Assembly (NCBI GenBank): GCA_041574955.1
Contig: JBFGNS010000037.1
Coordinates: forward strand, 1-28,922
Direction: 5' to 3'
DNA length: 28,922 nucleotides
DNA from: CALZJC01 sp041574955
GTDB lineage: Bacteria; Acidobacteriota; Thermoanaerobaculia; Multivoradales; JAHEKO01
Positions 16,979-25,032 of this stretch are shown one piece after another; the stretch's first letter is position 1; every line of letters begins with the position of its first letter. The translations under genes and the position numbers were made by a program. The notes under the pieces were generated by a model that saw nothing but the letters and a program-made list of their open reading frames with translations, made no database searches and had not been told where the DNA came from.

Positions 16979-19066
16979 ATGAGCACCCCCACCGACTCCG
17001 AGCTCGAGCTCACCCCCTCCCAGCTGGAGGAGATCGAAGACGAGTGGCTGGCACGTCTGGACAGCGCTCCCGGAGACGTGGAGGCGTTCGCCGGCCGCGC
17101 CGAGCTGCTCGCCGCGGCCGGCGAGGGCGAGCGCGCCGCGATGCTGCTGGAGATGGCCGACGAGCACTACCTCGCCGCCGGCGACCTCGACAACCGGCTG
17201 CGGCTGTTGCGGCGGGCGGGCCCGCTGTGGCTCGCCGGCGACCGCCTGCATCCGGAGATCGTCGCCACCCTCGAACGCCTGTACGCCGACAGTCCGTCCT
17301 ACGCCGGTCTGGCCGAGCACGTCGGCCTGTTCCGGGCGGTCGACGACATCCCCAAGATCTGGACCAAGGTGGACCGGCTGCGCGCCCTGCTGGCCTACGA
17401 CGTCGGCAGCGTGGTGTGGATGAAAGGCAACGGCGCCGGCCAGGTGACCGACGTCAACCTCGATCTGGGTAGTTTCCGCATCGACTTCGACGGTCACGCC
17501 GGTCTGACGGTGGGCTTCGGCGGCGCCGCCAAGCTGCTCGAGCCGGTTGCCGCGGACCACTTCCTGGCGCGCCGGGTGCTCGAGCCCGACACGCTGCGAC
17601 GGCTGAAGGACGAGGATCCGCCGGAGCTGCTGCGCCGCCTGCTGGCGAGCTACGACGAGCCGCTGACCGCGGGGCGCATCCGCGAGGTGCTGGGCGACCT
17701 GGTAAGCGAAGGCGACTGGACGGCGTTCTGGAACGCCGCCCGCCGCCATCCGCAGCTGGTGTCTTCGGGCAAGGGAGTGCGCCAGCGGTACCGCTGGGCG
17801 GCGAGCGCCGACGCCGCTCACGACGCCGTCGAGCAGGCGTTCCGCCAGGCCCCGCTGTCCCAGAAGCTGGCGATCTACCGCAAGGACGCCGACCGCGATC
17901 CGCGGCTGCGCGAGCTCATGGAGAGCGAGCTGGCCGCGCTCGCCGCTGGCGCCGTCGGCGGCGACGACGCCGCCGCCATAGCCGTCTGGGCCGAGCTGGA
18001 TCGCCGCCAGGCGGCTCCTGGCGACGTGCCGTGGTCGCCACAGAAGATCCTGGCCGGCTCACCACGTCCCGCCGCCCTGGTGCGCGGCATCCGCGACCGC
18101 ACCCTGCGCGAGCAGGCCATCGGCTGGCTGCGCGAGCTGCGCGCCGACTGGCTCGAGCTGTTCTTCGAGCTGATCGCGGAGGAGCCCGATCCGCGCATCC
18201 TCGACCGGCTGGCGGAAGCTGTGGCCAGCGAGCAGCCGGAGCGGCTGGCGGCGTTCGTGAACCGCGTGCTGAGCCAGCCGCGCAAGCTACCCGCCGCCCT
18301 GGCCTGGTTGGGCGAGCGGGCCGCCGGCGAGCTCACGCTCAGCGACCGCCAGGCGCTCAAGCTGCTGCAGCGGCTGCTGATCGCCGGCCGGTACGAGGAG
18401 TTCGCGCCCTTCCGCAGCCGGCTGCGTCAGCTGTACGAAGCGGGAGGTCCGTTCCCGGCGCTGTTCGCCCGTCTGGGCGAGCGGCAGGCCGCGGCGGCGG
18501 CCGACGCGATCCGCCGCGCGTCGCTCGACGACGCGGTGCGGGGGTCGCTCAGCGAGGCTCTCGAGCTGCGCTTCCCGGCGCTGCGCCAGGCCGGCGAGAC
18601 GCCGCTGTACGCCCTGCCGGAGTCGATCGCCGCCAAGCGCGAGGAGCTCAAGACGCTGCTCGAGGAGGAGATCCCGGCCAACCGCCGCGCCATCGAGGAG
18701 GCGCGGGAGATGGGTGATCTGCGAGAGAACTTCGAGTACAAGTCCGCGCGCCAGCGGCACGAGTACCTGGCGGCACGGGCCGAAGCGCTCGAGCGCGACC
18801 TGCGGCGGGTGCGCCCCATCGAGCTGGCGGCAGACGACGCCGACACGGTGCGGCTGGGCTGCAAGGTCGAGCTCGACGGCCCGGCGGGGCGGCGGTGGCT
18901 GACCATCCTCGGCCCGTGGGAGAGCGACCCCGACCGCTCGGTGGTCTCCTACGAGTCCGAGCTGGCGCAGCAGCTGGTCGGCGCCGCGGTCGGCGAGCGC
19001 GTGACGCTGAGCGACGGCGACCACCAGGTGGTCGGGATCGCTCCCGCCGAGCCTGGGGGAGGCTGA
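16979..19066 (+). CDS. Large GreA-domain protein (GreA/GreB fused to long N-terminal region)
   Basis: A 695-residue protein whose last 150 residues (from about 545) are a full GreA-type transcript-cleavage factor. The coiled coil EEEIPANRRAIEEAREMGDLRENFEYKSARQRHEYLAARAEALERDLRRV keeps the acidic tip (GDLRENxEY) that chelates magnesium in the RNA polymerase secondary channel. The FKBP-like C-terminal domain follows (VRLGCKVELDG...LAQQLVGAAVGERVTLSDGDHQVVGI). Standard GreA is about 158 residues. The extra 540 residues begin with an acidic TPR-like helical region (about 10-110), then a compact segment VGSVVWMKGNGAGQVTDVNLDLGSFRIDFDGHAGLTVGF near 141-180, then long helical repeats. Long GreA proteins of this kind are known from Chlamydiae and spirochaetes. 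What the N-terminal part binds is unknown. Confidence 0.88.
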   Translation: MSTPTDSELELTPSQLEEIEDEWLARLDSAPGDVEAFAGRAELLAAAGEGERAAMLLEMADEHYLAAGDLDNRLRLLRRAGPLWLAGDRLHPEIVATLERLYADSPSYAGLAEHVGLFRAVDDIPKIWTKVDRLRALLAYDVGSVVWMKGNGAGQVTDVNLDLGSFRIDFDGHAGLTVGFGGAAKLLEPVAADHFLARRVLEPDTLRRLKDEDPPELLRRLLASYDEPLTAGRIREVLGDLVSEGDWTAFWNAARRHPQLVSSGKGVRQRYRWAASADAAHDAVEQAFRQAPLSQKLAIYRKDADRDPRLRELMESELAALAAGAVGGDDAAAIAVWAELDRRQAAPGDVPWSPQKILAGSPRPAALVRGIRDRTLREQAIGWLRELRADWLELFFELIAEEPDPRILDRLAEAVASEQPERLAAFVNRVLSQPRKLPAALAWLGERAAGELTLSDRQALKLLQRLLIAGRYEEFAPFRSRLRQLYEAGGPFPALFARLGERQAAAAADAIRRASLDDAVRGSLSEALELRFPALRQAGETPLYALPESIAAKREELKTLLEEEIPANRRAIEEAREMGDLRENFEYKSARQRHEYLAARAEALERDLRRVRPIELAADDADTVRLGCKVELDGPAGRRWLTILGPWESDPDRSVVSYESELAQQLVGAAVGERVTLSDGDHQVVGIAPAEPGGG

Positions 19067-19073
19067 TCGCCCG

Positions 19074-19095
19074 GCCGGCCGCTCAATCGGCCGGC
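19074..19095. terminator. Hairpin between convergent GreA-fusion and anti-sigma genes
   Basis: GCCGGCCG - 6 nt loop CTCAAT - CGGCCGGC gives an 8-bp stem that covers the whole 16-nt gap and includes the anti-sigma stop codon. It could serve both converging transcripts. No T-tract follows. Confidence 0.4.
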
Positions 19096-19817
19096 GGCAC
19101 GAAGGCGATCTCGACCACCCTGTCGCCGACCCGCAGCCGCAGCGGGGCATCGAGCCCGGCGAGCTCCGCCAGCTCGCCGTCACCCAGCTCGCCGGCGCCG
19201 GTCCTGGAGAGCTCCAAGCGCTCGTCCGGGAGCCGCGCCGTCAAGCCTTGCTCGACCCACACTCCGTCCTGGCGGTAGAAGACCCCGCCCAGCAGCCGCC
19301 GGCTCGGGCTGCCCGCGTCCTTTGCCGCCGACGCGAGCGTCGCCCGCTCGGCGGTCAGCGGCTCGGCCGCCGCCGGCGGCGGCGCCTCGGCGATCCGCCG
19401 CGCCGGCGCCTCCGCCGGCGCCGCCGCCGGCAGGACGATGCGCGTAGAGCCCTGGCGCTGCCCGGACACTCCGAAGGCGAACAGGTAGACGATGGCGCCG
19501 AGCGCCAGCACCACGGCGAAGACGTGCACCAGCGGCGGACCCGCCAGCAGCCCGCGCCACGGCAGACCGGCGGGCTGGTGCCATTCGCGGCGCTCGCCGA
19601 GCACACCGGCGCTGCGGCGGATCCGGACCGCCATGTCCGCCGGCGGCGTCGCCGCCGGCAGCTCCTCGAGTCGCGCCACCACCCGGCGCAGCCCGTCCAA
19701 CCGGTGGCGGCAGTCCGCGCAGCCCTCGAGATGGCTCTCGACGCGCCGCCGCTCGGCCGGTGCGAGCGCTGCGTCGACGTACAGCGACAGCCGTTCGATG
19801 GAGGCGTGACCGCTCAT
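19083..19817 (-). CDS. Anti-sigma factor with zinc-finger (zf-HC2-like) domain and one membrane helix
   Basis: A 244-residue single-pass membrane protein. Residues 1-45 hold the anti-sigma zinc-binding motif HLEGCADC (His29, Cys33, Cys36) within SIERLSLYVDAALAPAERRRVESHLEGCADCRHRLDGL, a typical ASD/zf-HC2 domain that clamps an ECF sigma factor. One transmembrane helix lies at about 95-117. The extracytoplasmic part (about 118-244) is an Ala/Pro/Glu-rich linker followed by a short beta-like sensor region. The ATG overlaps the sigma stop (ATGA), so the two are co-translated, as usual for cognate pairs. The inducing signal is unknown; such proteins are released by proteolysis or conformational change. 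Confidence 0.92.
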   Translation of the reverse strand: MSGHASIERLSLYVDAALAPAERRRVESHLEGCADCRHRLDGLRRVVARLEELPAATPPADMAVRIRRSAGVLGERREWHQPAGLPWRGLLAGPPLVHVFAVVLALGAIVYLFAFGVSGQRQGSTRIVLPAAAPAEAPARRIAEAPPPAAAEPLTAERATLASAAKDAGSPSRRLLGGVFYRQDGVWVEQGLTARLPDERLELSRTGAGELGDGELAELAGLDAPLRLRVGDRVVEIAFVPPAD

Positions 19818-20386
19818 AGCTCGCCCTCGAGCAGCAGCCGCAGCCGCTCCCTGCCGCGCGCGATGCGCGAGCGCACGGTACCGATCCGCACGCCCAGCAC
19901 GCGCGCGATCTCGTCGTAGGACAAACCCTGCACGTCGCGCAGCACGACCGCCTCGCGGAACGGCACCGGCAGCCGGCGCACCGCCCCCTCGAGCTGCTCG
20001 CGCAGCTCCCGGGTGGCGGCGCGCGACTCGGGGCCCGCACGGCCGTCGACCAGCTCGGCCAGACGCTCGGGCGGCTCCCGGCGCACGTTCCAGTCGCGTC
20101 GGCGCAGCCGGCTGCGACAGCAGTTCACCGCGATGCGGTAGATCCAGGTCTTGAGCGACGAGCGACCCCGAAAACCCGCCAGGTGCCGGTAGATCCGCAG
20201 GAACGTCTCTTGGGTCAGGTCGGCAGCCTCCTCGCGGTCGCCGGCGAGCCGCAGCGCGATGTTGAACACCATCTCGCCGTACCTCTGATAGACCTCGTCG
20301 AAAGCCGTGGCGTCGCCGTACCGGTGCCGCAGAGCGAGATCGCGGTCGTCGGCGGCTGGGTTGGCTTCGGCCAAGGCTACGGCCAT
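19814..20386 (-). CDS. ECF-type RNA polymerase sigma factor
   Basis: A 190-residue sigma-70-family factor of the ECF group. Sigma-2 is at about 26-92 (DATAFDEVYQRYGEMVFNIALRLAGDREEAADLTQETFLRIYRHLAGFRGRSSLKTWIYRIAVNCC), with the -10 recognition segment intact. Sigma-4 is at about 130-185 (LEGAVRRLPVPFREAVVLRDVQGLSYDEIARVLGVRIGTVRSRIARGRERLR). No sigma-3 or extra C-terminal domain is present. A good ribosome site, GGAGAG, lies about 5 nt before the ATG. The anti-sigma gene overlaps its stop codon. A GGAACTTT/GTCTCA promoter just upstream suggests it transcribes its own gene, RpoE-like. Confidence 0.96.
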   Translation of the reverse strand: MAVALAEANPAADDRDLALRHRYGDATAFDEVYQRYGEMVFNIALRLAGDREEAADLTQETFLRIYRHLAGFRGRSSLKTWIYRIAVNCCRSRLRRRDWNVRREPPERLAELVDGRAGPESRAATRELREQLEGAVRRLPVPFREAVVLRDVQGLSYDEIARVLGVRIGTVRSRIARGRERLRLLLEGEL

Positions 20387-20438
20387 TCTCTCTCCAATCG
20401 CTCGGCGGCGCCCGCCGGAGCGTTGCCCCGCTACCGGT

Positions 20439-20466
20439 TGAGACGCCGGCCGGGCGCCAAAGTTCC
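20439..20466 (-). promoter_or_regulatory. ECF-type (sigma-E-like) promoter of the sigma/anti-sigma operon
   Basis: The minus strand reads GGAACTTT (20466-20459), then a 14-nt gap, then GTCTCA (20444-20439). Measured as GGAACTT to TCTCAA the spacing is 16 nt, which matches the RpoE-class consensus. The sigma ATG is 52 nt downstream. I read this as autoregulation by the factor encoded at 19814-20386. Confidence 0.65.
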
Positions 20467-20480
20467 GGCGCCGGCCGCGC

Positions 20481-22193
20481 TCAGCCGGCCGCCGCCAGCA
20501 GATCGGGGCCGTCGGCCTCGAAGCCGAAGTAGTCCAGCACGCCGCGGGCGATCGCCGCCGCCACCCGCTGGCGGAATTCGCGCGACTGGATCTGGCGGCG
20601 GTCGTCCTCGTTGGCCAGGTTGCACACCTCCAGCAGCACCGCGGTCGGCACGGCGTTGTAGCGCAGCACCGCCGGCACCCAGGGCCGCCGGCGGCGGACG
20701 ATCTGCTCGCGCACCGGCTTGTCGTCGTGCACCGGCAACGACGCCTCGCCGAAGGCCGCCACCAGCTGGTTGGCGAGCTCGCGTGACTGGCCCTCCGCCT
20801 TGAGCAGCTCGCGCCGGCTGAAGCTCACCGTCGGCCGCTCGCGGAACTCGCGGCGCTCCGCGTAGACGTTGCCGCTCTTGCCGTAGCTGCCGCCACGCAG
20901 ACGGGCGCCGGGGATGTAGACCATCGCGCCGCGCAGCGACGGGTGCAGCGAGTCGGCGTGGATCGAGATGAAGACCACCTTCTCCGGGCTGGCGCCCCCG
21001 GCCAGCGCGCCCGCGAAGACGCTGTTGGCCAGGTACCAGCGCAGGTGGACGCCGACCCGCGAGTCCGCGATCGCGTAGGTCGGTGTCGTGAGCACGCGGT
21101 GGCCGCGCGAATACGGCAGCCGGTCCTGGTCGCGCACCGCGAACCCGCCGCCGTCGCGGGTGGTCGCCACCACCCGCGCCGCGGTCGAACTCTCCAGCAG
21201 CTGCTTGGTGCGCACCATGATGTCGTAGACGTAGAGGCTCTCCCAGGTGCCGTCGACCGACGCGCCGACATCCTGCCCGCCGTGGCCGGCATCCAGGATG
21301 ACCGTCACTCCCTGCAGCCGGGCCGCTTGCACCGGGCTGGCGAACTGGGCGCTCTCGATCAGCCCCTCCTCGTACTGCCGGCGCCGCGGATCGCCCGCCG
21401 GCAGGAACTCGGGCAGCAGCAGGTCGAGCGGGATCTTGACCTCGAAGCCCACCGGGATGCGGGTGACGTCGCGGATCGCGCTGCGCTCGGCCAGCTCGGT
21501 GGCCAGCGCGTTGACGTCGTCGGCGTAGATGCGGCCGGTGAACCGCACCACGACGCTCGAGTAGAGCGCCTCGCCCGACTTGAGCCGGTAGACCGCGTAG
21601 CGGCCGTCGCCGTCGCGGGCGTACTCCAGATAGTAGGGCGACGAGGCCGGCAGGGCGGAGCGGAAGGCGGGGCTGAGCAGCCGGGCCGGTACCAGCAGGC
21701 GCTGGCCGGGCTCCAGGTGGTCGTCGTCGAGACCGTTGAGCTCGCGGATGATGCGGTAGTTGTCGCCGCGGCCGGTGAACCACTGCGCCACCTGCCACAG
21801 GCTCTCCCGCTCCACCCGGTGCTGCCAGCCGTCGGCCACCGGCCGGTCGTCCGGAAACAGGCCGCGCACCACCGCCAGCTGGTGGTCGGGAGCCAGCAGC
21901 GCGAACGGCACACGGTAGCGACGGCCGAGCAGCAGGCGATCGGTGCCGTTGAGCGAGGCCACCCGGTCGGCGAGCTTGATCGAGCCGCACAGCCGCTCTG
22001 CGAAGCCCAGCAACCCCTCGCCCCGGCGAGGCTGAGCCTCGAGGTACAGCTCGCTGTCCTCGCCGAGCACCGCGCGCGTGCCGCCGGGCAGTCGCTCGCT
22101 GTGGGCGGCGGCCAGCCCTGCGGCGGGCAGGAGCCATACGACCAGCCAGCCGAGGGCTGTCAATCTTCTTGACTGATCGGCACTTACGCGCAT
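20481..22193 (-). CDS. N-acetylmuramoyl-L-alanine amidase (Amidase_3) with LysM-like domain
   Basis: A 570-residue exported cell-wall hydrolase. An N-terminal signal segment (RRLTALGWLVVWLLPAAGLAAAHS) has a plausible AAA-H cleavage site. A LysM-like motif at about 127-172 (HRVERESLWQVAQWFTGRGDNYRIIRELNGLDDDHLEPGQRLLVP) would bind peptidoglycan, followed by a roughly 120-residue linker domain. The catalytic domain starts near 296. VILDAGHGGQDVGA carries the first zinc His, VYDIMVRT is followed by ATTRDG, VVFISIHADS carries another His, and AVLLEVCNLANEDD holds the catalytic Glu. The enzyme cleaves the bond between N-acetylmuramic acid and L-alanine, typically during cell separation. An insertion of about 40 residues (HRVLTTPTYAIADSRVGVHLRWYLANSVFAGALAGGASPEK) sits within the fold. 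Expression is from the promoter at 22207-22235. Confidence 0.92.
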   Translation of the reverse strand: MRVSADQSRRLTALGWLVVWLLPAAGLAAAHSERLPGGTRAVLGEDSELYLEAQPRRGEGLLGFAERLCGSIKLADRVASLNGTDRLLLGRRYRVPFALLAPDHQLAVVRGLFPDDRPVADGWQHRVERESLWQVAQWFTGRGDNYRIIRELNGLDDDHLEPGQRLLVPARLLSPAFRSALPASSPYYLEYARDGDGRYAVYRLKSGEALYSSVVVRFTGRIYADDVNALATELAERSAIRDVTRIPVGFEVKIPLDLLLPEFLPAGDPRRRQYEEGLIESAQFASPVQAARLQGVTVILDAGHGGQDVGASVDGTWESLYVYDIMVRTKQLLESSTAARVVATTRDGGGFAVRDQDRLPYSRGHRVLTTPTYAIADSRVGVHLRWYLANSVFAGALAGGASPEKVVFISIHADSLHPSLRGAMVYIPGARLRGGSYGKSGNVYAERREFRERPTVSFSRRELLKAEGQSRELANQLVAAFGEASLPVHDDKPVREQIVRRRRPWVPAVLRYNAVPTAVLLEVCNLANEDDRRQIQSREFRQRVAAAIARGVLDYFGFEADGPDLLAAAG

Positions 22194-22206
22194 TACTTAA
22201 AGTGGC

Positions 22207-22235
22207 ATTTTAGGGGCTTTGCGAGCCCACGGCAA
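22207..22235 (-). promoter_or_regulatory. Sigma-70 promoter of the amidase gene with inverted repeat in its spacer
   Basis: Minus strand TTGCCG (22235-22230), a 17-nt spacer and TAAAAT (22212-22207). The spacer holds an inverted repeat, GGGCT - 5 nt - AGCCC (22214-22228), a possible operator. The -10 box ends 13 nt before the ATG, so the leader would be only about 7 nt and lacks a ribosome site. Confidence 0.55.
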
Positions 22236-22299
22236 CACCCGGCCGGCCCGCCCGTTCGTTTGACAGCCGAGCGGCGGCCCCCCTACGCTGGCGGCGAGC

Positions 22300-23556
22300 A
22301 TGCCCACGGCGGAGCCACGGTTCGACTCGCTGCTCCGCCACCCGGTGGTGCGCGCACTGGCGCGCGCCGCGGCGCCCGCGCCGTGTCACCTGGTGGGGGG
22401 CGCGCTGCGCGACCGCCTGCTGGGCAGGCACGGCTACGACCTCGATGCGGTGGTGGCGGGCAGCGGCGAGGGCGTCGCCCGGCGGCTGGCTGCCGAGCTG
22501 CCGGCCAGGCTGGTGCGGCTCGGCGGCGACCGGTTCGCCGCCTTCCGGCTGGTGGGCTCCGCCTTCACGCTCGACCTGTGGGACCGCGGCAGTGCCTCGC
22601 TCGACGCCGACCTGGCGCGGCGCGACTTCACGGTCAACGCCTTCGCCGTCGACGCCGGCAGCGGTCGGCTGGCCGACCCGTTCGACGGCGTCGGTGACTG
22701 CCGGCGTCGCCGGCTGCGCGCCACCACCCCGCGGGTGCTCGCCGAAGACCCGCTGCGGGTGGTGCGGCTGGTGCGGTTCGCGGCGACGCTCGACGGCTTC
22801 CGGCCCGACGCCGAGACCGTCGCCCTGGCGCAGGCCGCCGCTCCCGGCCTGGTGGCGGTCGCCGCCGAGCGGGTGCGCGAGGAGATGGCGAAGGTGCTGG
22901 CGGCACCGGATTTCGCCGCCGGCTTCGAGCTGATGGCCGGGCTCAACCTCTACCCCGGCCTGCTTCTCGCCCGCCCGGGCGCGCCGGCTGCCGACGGCGG
23001 CGCCGGCGGCGCCGTCGCCCGGCTCGAGGAGCTGCTGGCCGAGGGCGACACGGCTCCGCCGACGGATCGGGTCGTGGCCCGTCTGGCGGTGCTCTTCCGC
23101 TCGGCCGGCGGCGCCGACGCGAGCGCGCTGCTGGCGGCCTACCGGCGCGCCGGCTACCTGGCGGCCGGGCCGGCGACGGTGTGCCACCGGCTGCTCGCCC
23201 TCGAACGCCTGCCGTCCGGCGAGCCCGCCGAGCGGCGGTTCCTCCACCGCTGGGGGGAGCTCTGGACCACCGCCACGGTCTACCTCGGTGCGGCCGGCGA
23301 GCCGCCGCCGGCGGCGGCCGACTGGCGGCGGCTGGTGACGCGGCTGACGACGCTGGCCGCGGTGCACGGTCAGGAGCTGTTCGCGCCGCGGCCGCTGCTC
23401 GACGGCCACCAGATCCAGCGCCTGACGGGCCTCGCCCCGAGTCCGCGGCTCGGCCGGCTGGCGCGCCGCCTGCTGGTGGCCCAGGTCGAGGGACGGGTGC
23501 GCGACCGCCGCGAGGCCGAGGCGCTGCTCAAGCGCCTTTCATCAGGCGCTGATTGA
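22300..23556 (+). CDS. tRNA nucleotidyltransferase / poly(A) polymerase family (class II)
   Basis: A 418-residue enzyme with the class II nucleotidyltransferase head: CHLVGGALRDRLLGRHGYDLDAVVAG (the GG motif and the DxD metal pair, residues about 29-54), ADLARRDFTVNAFAVD (motif B) and RVLAEDPLRVVRLVRFAATLDGFRPD (motif C/D), then AAERVREEMAKVLAAPDFAAGFELM. The family adds CCA to tRNA 3' ends or poly(A) tails to RNA, and sequence alone does not separate the two roles. tRNA-Pro in this window already encodes CCA, so a repair role or poly(A) role is plausible. The C-terminal 180 residues are more divergent and very Ala/Arg-rich. A TACGCT box ends 10 nt before the ATG. The last 29 nt overlap the converging pilT-like gene. 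Confidence 0.9.
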   Translation: MPTAEPRFDSLLRHPVVRALARAAAPAPCHLVGGALRDRLLGRHGYDLDAVVAGSGEGVARRLAAELPARLVRLGGDRFAAFRLVGSAFTLDLWDRGSASLDADLARRDFTVNAFAVDAGSGRLADPFDGVGDCRRRRLRATTPRVLAEDPLRVVRLVRFAATLDGFRPDAETVALAQAAAPGLVAVAAERVREEMAKVLAAPDFAAGFELMAGLNLYPGLLLARPGAPAADGGAGGAVARLEELLAEGDTAPPTDRVVARLAVLFRSAGGADASALLAAYRRAGYLAAGPATVCHRLLALERLPSGEPAERRFLHRWGELWTTATVYLGAAGEPPPAAADWRRLVTRLTTLAAVHGQELFAPRPLLDGHQIQRLTGLAPSPRLGRLARRLLVAQVEGRVRDRREAEALLKRLSSGAD

Positions 23557-24928
23557 GCTCCTTGATCCGCTCGGCCAGCTTGTCGATCTTCTCCTGCGCC
23601 TCCCGCCGCAGCCGGTTGTACTCGCCGCGCATCTTCTCCAGCTCTTGGGTGGAGTCCTGCAGCTGGGCGGTGAGCTGCTGGATCCGCTGCTCGCGCTCCC
23701 GCAGGTCTTCCTCGATACCGGCCAGCTGCGTCTCCTTCTCGGCGAGCTGGATCTTGGTCTTCTCCTCCTGCTCTTCGTACAGCTTGCGGAACTGCTGCAG
23801 CTCGAGGATCTGCGAGAAATCGGACGGGGCGGGGCTCATGTCTCCTCCTCGCTCTTCGATCGCCGGGAACATCTTGCGCAGCTTGAGCGACAGGTCCTCG
23901 GGATCCGGCGACTGGCGCATCGCCTCCTGATAGCTGATCGTGCCGTGGGCCAGCAGCGCCAGCAGCGACTGGTTCATCGACTGCATCCGGTGATAGGCCA
24001 CCGAGCTCTCGATCTCCTCGTGCAGATCGCCGGTCTCGCCCTTCTCGACCAGCTCGACGACGCGCGGCGTGGAGCGCAGGATCTCGAGCGCGGCCACCAG
24101 CCCCTTGCCGTCGGTGCGCTCGACCAGCTTCATCGACACCGCGGCGCGCAACGTCTGCGCGAGCTGCATTCGGACCTGCTTCTGCTGATCGCTGGGGAAG
24201 CTGTCGAGGATGCGGTCGACCGTCTGGGTGGCGGAGTTGGTGTGCAGCGTGGAGAACACCAGGTGACCGGTCTCGGCGGCGGTGATGACCGTCGACACCG
24301 TCTCCGGATCGCGCATCTCACCGACCATGATGACGTCGGGGTCCTGCCGCATGGCGTTGCGCAGCGCCTCGGCGAACGAGGTCGTGTCGGTGCCGATCTC
24401 ACGCTGCGAGATCGACGCCACGTCGTCGGTGAACAGGTACTCGATCGGGTCCTCGATGGTGATGACGTGAACCGAGCGCTGGCTGGCGATCTGGTGGATG
24501 AACGCCGCCAGCGTGGTCGACTTGCCGCTGCCGGTCGGGCCGGTGACCAGCACCAGGCCCATCGGCAGATCGCACAGGTCGGCGAGCGAGTCCGGCAGGT
24601 CGAGAGTCTCGAGATCCTGGACCTCGTACGGGATGCGGCGAAACGCCGCCGCCAACGTGCCGCGCTGCCGGTAGACGTTGCCCCGGAACCGCGCCAGACC
24701 GGGCACGCCGTGGCCCAGATCGAGCGCCATCGAGCTCTCCAGCCGCGTCTTCTGGGGCGGCGTCAGGATCGCCTGGACCATCTCCTCGATCTCGGCCGGC
24801 GCCAACGGCTCGGCCTCGAGCGGCATCAGCCGGCCATGGATGCGCAGCAACGGCGGCCGCTTGGGCTTGAGATGAAGGTCGGAAGCGCCCTTGTCGGTCA
24901 TCAGGCGCAAGAGGGTGTTCAACTGCAT
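23528..24928 (-). CDS. PilT/PilU-type twitching ATPase with C-terminal coiled coil
   Basis: A 466-residue retraction ATPase of type IV pili. The N-terminal domain (MQLNTLLRLMTDKGASDLHLKPKRPPLLRIHGRL) is typical of PilT. Walker A is GPTGSGKST at 130-138, the Asp box is VITIEDPIEYLF, Walker B is DPDVIMVGEMRD near 196-206, and the His box is GHLVFSTLHTNSA. The canonical PilT region AIRNLIRE is not seen; the equivalent MQSMNQSLLALLAHGTISYQEAM is closer in style to PilU. Family members are usually 340-380 residues; here about 100 extra residues (365-466) form a long heptad-like Glu/Lys/Gln-rich coiled coil (QQFRKLYEEQEEKTKIQLAEKETQLAGIEEDLREREQRIQQL...). Its -10-like box and motif match those of the OPT gene. 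No other pilus gene is nearby. Confidence 0.93.
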   Translation of the reverse strand: MQLNTLLRLMTDKGASDLHLKPKRPPLLRIHGRLMPLEAEPLAPAEIEEMVQAILTPPQKTRLESSMALDLGHGVPGLARFRGNVYRQRGTLAAAFRRIPYEVQDLETLDLPDSLADLCDLPMGLVLVTGPTGSGKSTTLAAFIHQIASQRSVHVITIEDPIEYLFTDDVASISQREIGTDTTSFAEALRNAMRQDPDVIMVGEMRDPETVSTVITAAETGHLVFSTLHTNSATQTVDRILDSFPSDQQKQVRMQLAQTLRAAVSMKLVERTDGKGLVAALEILRSTPRVVELVEKGETGDLHEEIESSVAYHRMQSMNQSLLALLAHGTISYQEAMRQSPDPEDLSLKLRKMFPAIEERGGDMSPAPSDFSQILELQQFRKLYEEQEEKTKIQLAEKETQLAGIEEDLREREQRIQQLTAQLQDSTQELEKMRGEYNRLRREAQEKIDKLAERIKELNQRLMKGA

Positions 24929-24940
24929 GACGCCGGCCGG

Positions 24941-24954
24941 ATTCTACACAAGCC
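24941..24954 (-). promoter_or_regulatory. -10-like element before the pilT-like gene
   Basis: Minus-strand GGCTTGTGTAGAAT ends 12 nt before the ATG at 24928, with TAGAAT as the likely -10. It shares an 11-nt identical core with the element ahead of the OPT gene at 6130-6140. No clear -35 is seen. Confidence 0.4.
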
Positions 24955-25032
24955 CGCGCGCAGCGAAGTGACCGACTCCACTGCCGGAGCTCCGCCGCTC
25001 CGCCGCGCGGCCGAACCGCCGAGCGGCCGGCT

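Noticed and set aside
20431..22137. Second minus-strand frame over the amidase gene, running past its stop
   Set aside because: Shadow frame; the amidase catalytic motifs are all in the other frame, and the extension covers the ECF promoter.
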